Virus record (IMG/VR): IMGVR_UViG_3300025759_000308 | Span: 1-34,921 of that record | Reading direction: 5' to 3' (one strand) | From: a virus | Length of the DNA: 34,921 nt | Part shown: one piece after another, positions 29,811 to 34,921 of the stretch | Layout of the letters: every line of letters begins with the position of its first letter | How positions within the stretch are numbered: position 1 is the stretch's first letter | The notes under the pieces: model-generated | Seen by the model: the letters and a program-made list of their open reading frames with translations, nothing else | Told to the model about the DNA's origin: nothing | The model's database searches: none | Position numbers and translations under genes: made by a program

Positions 29811-30133
29811 CTCATTCTAGCGAACAGACTTGGGGAGTTATGAGTAATAGGGTTTCGGGTGTTTGTGATAATGTTCTTACTGCTTTAATTAGTGCAGAGG
29901 AAAATTATCAGGATATGCTTGAAGTTTATTCTTGGGCTGGCAGTACAGATACCCGATTTGCTAATCTTCTTTTTGCAGGTGATCCAGATTTAACGACAGC
30001 AACACAAGACGAAATAGATAAGGCCACAGATTTGAAAGATGCAATGGTTGCAGTTCATCAGTTGTATCAGGCTATGACTAATGTTGCTGTAACAACTTCA
30101 GATAGGGCCGCATCTCTTCGCCGCATGAGCTAA
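29807..30133 (+). CDS. hypothetical late protein, 108 aa
   Basis: GGAGGAA gives a strong ribosome site before the ATG. The protein is helical (VCDNVLTALISAEENYQDML, EIDKATDLKDAMVAVHQLYQ, AMTNVAVTTSDRAASLRRMS). The ending AVTTSDRAASLRRMS resembles small proteins encoded beside tail-fibre genes in marine phages. It is probably structural or an assembly factor. The 46-nt gap after it shows nothing beyond AT-rich sequence. Confidence 0.55.
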   Translation: MTHSSEQTWGVMSNRVSGVCDNVLTALISAEENYQDMLEVYSWAGSTDTRFANLLFAGDPDLTTATQDEIDKATDLKDAMVAVHQLYQAMTNVAVTTSDRAASLRRMS

Positions 30134-30179
30134 ATTAAGTATTAAGGATTAATTTGAATTTAATAAATTTGGTGCTGCT

Positions 30180-31238
30180 ATGATTTTGAAATCTGGATCT
30201 ACTGATGTATCTTGCGTGATACGTATTATAGACTCTACTGACGGTACGCCAGAAACTGGAGTTGAGCACAATAGTACTGGGATCGATTTGTGGTATCGGC
30301 GTGACGTTGACCCAGGTAGCACACCTCTTGCTAAAGTTCCAATCACGGAAGCGGCTTTAGCATCGCTTACTACAGCGCATGCGGATGGTGGTATAGAGCA
30401 TATTGGTGATGGTTATTACCGTTTAGATTTGGAGGATGCAGCTGTTGCGGCAGGTGCGGTGGGCGTTATGATAGGCGGTACTGTAACCGGCATGATTGTA
30501 ATTGGAACTTATATTGGGTTAGTCGATTATGATCCACAAGACTCTGTTAGGTTGGGGATTACAGCTTTACCTAACGCGGCAGCGGACGCAGCAGGTGGGC
30601 TACCAATTTCTGACGCTGGCGGCTTAGATTTAGATTCGAGGCTGGATGCTGATATATCAAGTAGATTAGCTCCTACAGTTGCGTCAAGAACGCTGGATGT
30701 AACAGCAACGGGCGCGGCGGGGATAGACTGGGGTAATATCGAAAATAAGGCAACAGCTAATGATTTGAGCGCTACTGATATTCAGCTATGCGATTTAGTA
30801 ACAGCTAATACTGATATGCGTGGCACAGATAGTGCTGCGTTAGCGTCAAATTGGACAGCAACTAGAGCAGGATATGTGGATAATCTTAACGGGCATACTG
30901 CACAAACAGGAGATTCTTTTACCCGCATCGGCGCTGCAGGAGCGGGGCTAACAGATATGGGCGGTATGAGTTCGGCGATGAAAGCAGAGGTTAATTCCGA
31001 AGTGCTTGATGTTATTAATGCAGACACTTTCGCGGAACCTGGCCAAGGCGCACCAGGTGCAACCGTTTCTTTAGCAGCGAAAATTGGATATCTCTATAAA
31101 GCTTGGCGTAATAAATCCACTATGACCAGCACTACTTATTCACTTTTTGCTGATGATGCGTCTACAGTGGATCAAAAGGCAACGGTAAGCGACGACGGGA
31201 CGACGGCTACAATTAACGAAAAAGCAAGTGGTCCATAA
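30180..31238 (+). CDS. probable tail/fibre structural protein, 352 aa
   Basis: The N-terminal ~120 residues form a beta domain (TDVSCVIRIIDSTDGTPETG, ...IEHIGDGYYRLDLEDAAVAAGAVGVMI) resembling the anchoring domains of BppU-like or neck-type proteins. The middle has the LPISDAGGLDLDSRLDADIS..RLAPTVASRTLDVTATGAAGIDW pattern that recurs in marine phage structural genes. The C-terminus (AAKIGYLYKAWRNKSTMTSTTYSLFADDAST) is also characteristic. It likely forms a trimeric fibre shaft. No receptor-binding end is evident. Confidence 0.6.
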   Translation: MILKSGSTDVSCVIRIIDSTDGTPETGVEHNSTGIDLWYRRDVDPGSTPLAKVPITEAALASLTTAHADGGIEHIGDGYYRLDLEDAAVAAGAVGVMIGGTVTGMIVIGTYIGLVDYDPQDSVRLGITALPNAAADAAGGLPISDAGGLDLDSRLDADISSRLAPTVASRTLDVTATGAAGIDWGNIENKATANDLSATDIQLCDLVTANTDMRGTDSAALASNWTATRAGYVDNLNGHTAQTGDSFTRIGAAGAGLTDMGGMSSAMKAEVNSEVLDVINADTFAEPGQGAPGATVSLAAKIGYLYKAWRNKSTMTSTTYSLFADDASTVDQKATVSDDGTTATINEKASGP

Positions 31239-31240
31239 AA

Positions 31241-31444
31241 ATGGCTATAGATACGAGAGCAAAACGTTTTTCTATGCTGAACTTTTCGTGGGTGCCTTCG
31301 GTCGTGCTTTTTGAAGCTGATTCTACAGTAGATGCGGATGATAAGTCTCACATGTTGAATTTATATTCTGGTATTTCTCTCGATAATCCTGCGGCGGCAG
31401 TGGGGCAGAGATCGAGGTTACTTTTATTGGGGGTAGGTCAGTAA
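31241..31444 (+). CDS. small structural-module protein, 67 aa
   Basis: MAIDTRAKRFSMLNFSWVPS...EADSTVDADDKSHMLNLYSGI. Short proteins opening MAIDTR-x-KR-x-S and holding a D-x-x-H-M/L-L-x-L-Y-x-G-I segment recur in tail-fibre modules of unrelated phages. Their role is unknown. The start is 2 nt after the preceding stop, and the stop overlaps the next ATG (TAATG). Confidence 0.65.
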   Translation: MAIDTRAKRFSMLNFSWVPSVVLFEADSTVDADDKSHMLNLYSGISLDNPAAAVGQRSRLLLLGVGQ

Positions 31445-33606
31445 TGGTTGATAATGTGGAGCTTTCAAGCGGCAGCGGTGGCGCGACTGTAAAGACGGAC
31501 GACGACGGCACGGCGCATTGGCAATATGTTAAAATCGCGTATGGTGCAGACAATACACAAACGCGAGTAACGACAGCGGCTCCTCTTCCGGTAGATCTCA
31601 GGACCGATAATTTAGCCGGTAATCTCGATGTTAATATTGCGGCGCAAACGTCTGACATAACAATTGCAGACGGCGGTAATACTATAACAGTAGATGGCAC
31701 GGTAACTGCTAATCTTAGCGCTACAGATAATTCTGTATTGGATCAAATAGAGGCTAATACAAGTTACGGAGATAATACAGGCGGTGGCGCTGAGGCTGGA
31801 TGTTTGCGTGTCACTCTTGCTAATGATTCAACCGGAGTTGTTAGTATTGATGATAATAATGGCTCGATTACTGTAGATAGCGCTGATTTAGTAACGCTTG
31901 CGGGTGCTGTTAGTGGCTCAGAAATGCAGGTTGATATAGTCAGCGCGCTACCAGCCGGTGCAAATGCGATAGGTAAGTTGTCTTCAAACTCTGGAGTAGA
32001 TATTGGTGATGTAGACGTTACATCCGTTATTCCTGGCACCACTTCTGCAAGCCTAGGCAAAGCGATAGATAGCGTTGTCGGCGCTACCGATACAGGTATC
32101 TTACTACTCGGCAAGCATCAGGAGGACCAGGTTCATTTGTCCACCTCGGATGGTGATTACGACGCTTTGACCATCGATTCGTTGGGCTCTTTGCACGTTA
32201 ACGCTGAGGCTCACCATATTTTTGATGAGCTCGGCGCCACTACGGGCTGGTCCGCTTTAAGTAATGATACATTAAATCTGGCGACCACGACAAAACACGT
32301 GATGGGTATTCTCGCGCTTACATTTGATAAAGTCAATGGAGCCGCAAATACCGCGCTAGCGGGTATACAAAAAACACTAACGTCTACGGATTTAGGGGAT
32401 GTTTCGCCGCATGATATTTTGCAGAGCTCTTTTTATATACCCGATTTAACAGATGTTAGTTATGTATTTTTGAGGCTTGGCACCGACTCGTCTAATTATA
32501 ATGAGTGGAGGCTAGATGCGTCTACATTGACAGCTGGAGTTTTCGAGACTGGTGCGCTAACGATCGGCGACGCTGATTACAACGGGATAACAGGCAACGG
32601 AATGAACTCCTCTGCTGTCTCATACATAGCGCTCGGCGTTGCGTTTAATGCTGAGACAGACACGCTAGCAGGCATTGTATTTGATCAAGTCAGCTATCAT
32701 ACAAACCAGCATACATCAACCTCCATAAATTCAGAGGTCTCCTCTTCTGTATCGTCTGCTAATGTAAATATTAATAAAATAGGTAATAAAGTTGTAAACA
32801 CGGAGGCGGGGAATGTCGCTACTGGTACGCAGCGTATCACTATTGCGACTGATGACGCTAATTTGTCAGCTATTAAAACAGCTGCTGAACTCGTTGACGA
32901 TTGCGTTTATGTAGATGATGCGGATTGGGTAGCGGCCAGTTCTAAACATGCTTTGATTGGCGGCGTATATTCTTCATCGCCCAGAGCTGTTACGGATGGA
33001 GACACGGCGCCGCTTGCTATTGATGTTAACGGACACGCGATAACTAGCGCACATGCCGCATCTGTTGTGCTGTCTGATAATGTTTCTAATACTGCAAATT
33101 TAATGGTTGATGAAGCGGACGCTTTTATGGGCTCGGCCACATTCGGCTATATGTTTGATGGTTCAGCGTGGGATCGTTTGCGCGGCGACGCAGTTAATGG
33201 TTTAACTGTAAACCTTGGTAGTAATAATGATGTAATTTTGGGTGTGAGTGCTTCTGGTGGTGCCGCGTCTTATCGTAATTTAGATGTAGATGAAACAGAG
33301 GACGAGGTAAAAGGCACAGCGGGACAAATTTATTGGTTGCATGCCATGAACGCGACAGCTGCACCTTTATACCTTAAAATTTATGATGCAACAGCGGCAA
33401 GTGTTGTTGTTGGTACGACTGCGCCGAAGCATACCTTTATGATACCTACGGCTGGTGATACTAATGGGGCTGGGTTTAATTTATCAGTACCGAACGGTAT
33501 AGAGTTCGGCACAGCAATAACGGTTGCATGTACAACGGCGCTAGCTGATGCTGATACAGGTGCGCCTGGTGCTAATGCATTAGTATTAAATATGGGGTAT
33601 GCGTGA
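31444..33606 (+). CDS. large tail fibre / structural protein, 720 aa
   Basis: Asp/Ala/Thr/Val-rich beta protein with short strand repeats (e.g. DVNIAAQTSDITIADGGNTI). The segment VDDADWVAASSKHALIGGVYSSSPRAVTDGDTAPLAIDVNGH (~485-527) is a motif widely found in marine phage fibre proteins. The last ~110 residues (GTAGQIYWLHAMNATAAPLYLKIYD...TFMIPTAGDTNGAGFNLSVPNGIEFGTAITVACTT) form a separate beta-sandwich domain, also widespread, probably exposed on the virion. A concanavalin-like region may lie at 255-430 (LATTTKHVMGILALTFDKVNG, VFLRLGTDSSNYNEWRLDAS). Confidence 0.65.
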   Translation: MVDNVELSSGSGGATVKTDDDGTAHWQYVKIAYGADNTQTRVTTAAPLPVDLRTDNLAGNLDVNIAAQTSDITIADGGNTITVDGTVTANLSATDNSVLDQIEANTSYGDNTGGGAEAGCLRVTLANDSTGVVSIDDNNGSITVDSADLVTLAGAVSGSEMQVDIVSALPAGANAIGKLSSNSGVDIGDVDVTSVIPGTTSASLGKAIDSVVGATDTGILLLGKHQEDQVHLSTSDGDYDALTIDSLGSLHVNAEAHHIFDELGATTGWSALSNDTLNLATTTKHVMGILALTFDKVNGAANTALAGIQKTLTSTDLGDVSPHDILQSSFYIPDLTDVSYVFLRLGTDSSNYNEWRLDASTLTAGVFETGALTIGDADYNGITGNGMNSSAVSYIALGVAFNAETDTLAGIVFDQVSYHTNQHTSTSINSEVSSSVSSANVNINKIGNKVVNTEAGNVATGTQRITIATDDANLSAIKTAAELVDDCVYVDDADWVAASSKHALIGGVYSSSPRAVTDGDTAPLAIDVNGHAITSAHAASVVLSDNVSNTANLMVDEADAFMGSATFGYMFDGSAWDRLRGDAVNGLTVNLGSNNDVILGVSASGGAASYRNLDVDETEDEVKGTAGQIYWLHAMNATAAPLYLKIYDATAASVVVGTTAPKHTFMIPTAGDTNGAGFNLSVPNGIEFGTAITVACTTALADADTGAPGANALVLNMGYA

Positions 33607-33731
33607 TGTTGTTGATGTTTATTAGTAATTTAGGAATGGGTGCAAGCGGTGCGGCTGTTGCTGCACCAAGCCACAGTGTCGGTGTTAAATCCATAATCTA
33701 TGCCACAAAAGGCGTGAGAAGCGGGGTTTAG
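33606..33731 (+). CDS. 41-residue late protein
   Basis: The ATG overlaps the preceding stop (TGATG) and the stop directly abuts the next ATG, so it fits an operon without gaps. The sequence is MLLMFISNLGMGASGAAVAA and then PSHSVGVKSIIYATKGVRSGV. Its ISNLGMGAS opening resembles short proteins in phage fibre modules. Function unknown. Confidence 0.5.
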   Translation: MLLMFISNLGMGASGAAVAAPSHSVGVKSIIYATKGVRSGV

Positions 33732-34073
33732 ATGACAGTTAAGCAAAACGAGTCAGGATTTACTTTGCGTGTGGCAGCGTGTTTTGATATGTCGAGCAAC
33801 ACAGAGATAACTTTAGTTATTCGCAAGCCTGACGGTTTTAAGCTAACTAAAACACGTACTGGTGGTGATGTTGTGTTAGGTCTGGTTAACGTTACGGACC
33901 CAGACCTTGGGGCGCTTCTTGCAAATCAGTATGTTGAGTATAATGTAGAGGTCGGCGTTTTGGATTTGGTAGGTGTCTACTCAGTAGAGTTAAAGTACGA
34001 GGATAGCGCGTCATCTGAATTGTTGTATGGAGGCACTGTTCAGCTTGAATCTGTTAGAAACGTAGATGATTAG
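33732..34073 (+). CDS. probable tail protein with Ig/BppU-like fold, 113 aa
   Basis: FTLRVAACFDMSSNTEITLVIRKPDGFKLTKTRTGGDVVLG...YVEYNVEVGVLDLVGVYSVELKYEDSASSELLYGGTVQLESV has the order of strands (D-L/I-S-x-x-T-x-x-x-L-x-I-x-K-P-D-G, then G-V/x-Y) seen in N-terminal domains of baseplate or fibre-anchoring proteins. It probably connects fibres to the tail. It overlaps the gpZ-like gene by 8 nt. Confidence 0.55.
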   Translation: MTVKQNESGFTLRVAACFDMSSNTEITLVIRKPDGFKLTKTRTGGDVVLGLVNVTDPDLGALLANQYVEYNVEVGVLDLVGVYSVELKYEDSASSELLYGGTVQLESVRNVDD

Positions 34074-34701
34074 ATTAGATATTGATGGTGATTTAGAAAA
34101 GTTTGAAAGCACGCTTAATACATTCAAGAAGCGTGCTGGTAAGTTTATTGTAATGAATACAATAAATGATACCTTGTTTGATCTTCGCGAAAAGAGCGTT
34201 AAGCAGGCGGTTAAACAGATAGATAAGCCTGCACGTTTTACTCTAAAAGGCTTTCGTGTTAAAAAGGCTAAAGTTTCTAGCTTGTCTGGTAGCGTATATA
34301 TAACGCCGCAAGTTTCTAAGTATTTATCAAAGCTGATTTTAGGTGGCGTGCATTCAAAGTCTGATAAGCCTCTTGTTGTACCCGTCAATGCTCGGCTTAA
34401 CAAGTATGGCAATATACCGGGGCTTAGAGGTGGGAAGAAAATAGATTCGTTGATCCAGGGCAAGCGGACATTTGGCATGAGCAGGAGAGGTTTTGATGGG
34501 CCGCCAGGGATTTGGCGTCGGGTAAATCGTAACAAAAAGTTAAAAACAGTTATTTTGTTGCAGGATAGGCGAGTAGTGAAGAAGCAATTTTATTGGTATG
34601 AAATGCTTAATAGTAGCGCGTCTAAAATATTTAATCGCAATATGCGTAGGTATATCAAAAAAGAGATCGCTTATATTGAGACACGGAATAAAGCGAGCTG
34701 A
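34066..34701 (+). CDS. tail completion protein, lambda gpZ-like
   Basis: 211 aa. LDIDGDLEKFESTLNTFKKRAGKFIVMNTINDTLFDLREKSVKQAVKQIDKPARFTLKGFRVKKA has the layout of minor tail protein Z: an early helix, A-x-x-x-x-x-N-x-x-N-D-x-x-F-D-x-R, then R-F/P-T-x-x-G/A-x-x-V-x-K-A. The C-terminus is very basic. gpZ-type proteins complete the tail before head joining. In lambda this gene lies between the FII and U genes. Here it lies at the far right end, next to terminase only after the ends are joined, an unusual position. Confidence 0.65.
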   Translation: MIRLDIDGDLEKFESTLNTFKKRAGKFIVMNTINDTLFDLREKSVKQAVKQIDKPARFTLKGFRVKKAKVSSLSGSVYITPQVSKYLSKLILGGVHSKSDKPLVVPVNARLNKYGNIPGLRGGKKIDSLIQGKRTFGMSRRGFDGPPGIWRRVNRNKKLKTVILLQDRRVVKKQFYWYEMLNSSASKIFNRNMRRYIKKEIAYIETRNKAS

Positions 34702-34726
34702 GGTTTTGCTTATCGGCGGCGATGCG

Positions 34727-34834
34727 ATGATGGCGATCAGGTTGGATGGTGAGTTGGGTGATGTCGATTTTCTTTTGTGGTTGGTTAATGCGTGGCCGCA
34801 TAAGACAATTAAATCCGTGAGGCTCTTAACATGA
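34727..34834 (+). CDS. hypothetical short protein, 35 aa
   Basis: MMAIRLDGELGDVDFLLWLV followed by NAWPHKTIKSVRLLT. The same frame is open upstream to 34598 inside the gpZ-like gene, so the start is uncertain. Its stop overlaps the next ATG (ATGA). The segment DFLLWLV resembles LFWLLWLV of the next short frame. Weakly supported. Confidence 0.35.
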   Translation: MMAIRLDGELGDVDFLLWLVNAWPHKTIKSVRLLT

Positions 34835-34911
34835 GTAGAATTCATGATGAATTGTTTTGGTTGCTGTGGTTGGTTAAAAAAGGTACTAGGATGATGCTTC
34901 AGAGTGGGTAG
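34831..34911 (+). CDS. hypothetical short protein at the right end, 26 aa
   Basis: MSRIHDELFWLLWLVKKGTR and then MMLQSG. It starts in an ATGA overlap with the preceding frame and its TAG stop falls inside the 14-nt terminal repeat. It may be a tiny membrane-active peptide (one hydrophobic stretch) or noise. There is no ribosome site beyond the coupling. Confidence 0.3.
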   Translation: MSRIHDELFWLLWLVKKGTRMMLQSG

Positions 34912-34920
34912 TTCCGCGAG
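34907..34920. repeat. right copy of 14-nt terminal repeat (candidate cos overhang)
   Basis: This is the exact copy of 2-15. It is followed only by one A, which differs from the C that follows the left copy. See the left copy for interpretation. Confidence 0.6.
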
Positions 34921-34921
34921 A

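Noticed and set aside
34011-34535. Minus-strand frame of 174 residues
   Set aside because: Opposite the gpZ-like gene; basic and low-information sequence without a ribosome site.
1-34921. CRISPR array, tRNA genes, insertion sequences, integrase or attachment site
   Set aside because: Looked for in gaps and unexplained frames; no regularly spaced repeats with unique spacers, no cloverleaf and no recombinase motifs were seen. The repeats found are coding tandem repeats or iterons.

Overview
The window looks like the complete linear genome of a tailed, non-contractile (siphovirus-type) bacteriophage of about 34.9 kb with every recognisable gene on the + strand. Markers are a lambda-type terminase pair (Nu1-like and GpA-like), a lambda-type portal, a fused protease-capsid gene, a tail chaperone pair joined by a -1 frameshift, a tape measure, a J-like tip protein and a T7-lysozyme-like amidase. 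A lipobox protein, Shine-Dalgarno sites and an SSB-type tail ending DDIPF point to a Gram-negative, probably proteobacterial host. Several right-arm structural proteins resemble those of marine phages, so a marine gammaproteobacterium is a reasonable but unproven guess. No integrase, excisionase, CI-type repressor on the minus strand, tRNA or CRISPR was seen.

Ends: the same 14 nt (GGTAGTTCCGCGAG) occurs at 2-15 and 34907-34920. It is bounded by one extra T at the very start and one extra A at the very end, as expected if a filled-in cos overhang was A-tailed during library preparation.

Layout. 141-16103: late module 1, comprising packaging, head (terminase, Ig-gpW-like completion protein, portal, protease-capsid, connectors), tail (terminator, tube, chaperones, tape measure, hub, tip J), fibre and amidase. 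16153-20015: replication/recombination genes (Cas4-like DUF2800, SSB-like DUF2815, VRR-NUC nuclease, SNF2 helicase). 20079-21925: a membrane protein whose gene ends in a textbook -1 frameshift cassette leading into an acidic-repeat, winged-helix-like DNA-binding extension, then a small two-helix membrane protein and an unknown. 22011-25269: early accessory region with two well-formed promoters bearing dyad operators, a zinc-finger-like protein, a pentapeptide-repeat protein, small membrane proteins and small DNA-binding proteins. 25289-27661: primase-helicase of the VapE/D5 type. 27734-28222: terminator, iteron-like origin, AT-rich tract and a promoter. 28315-34911: late module 2, with a TM/coiled-coil protein, a sulfotransferase, several virion or fibre proteins and a gpZ-like tail protein, running up to the right end.

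How it fits together: once the ends are joined, late module 2 runs straight through cos into late module 1, so the promoter at 28195-28222 could drive one continuous late unit. The replication set lacks a DNA polymerase, so the phage probably primes and unwinds with its own primase-helicase and borrows the host replisome, perhaps recruited through the SSB-like tail. The most unusual element is the frameshift-coupled membrane/DNA-binding protein at 20079-21283.
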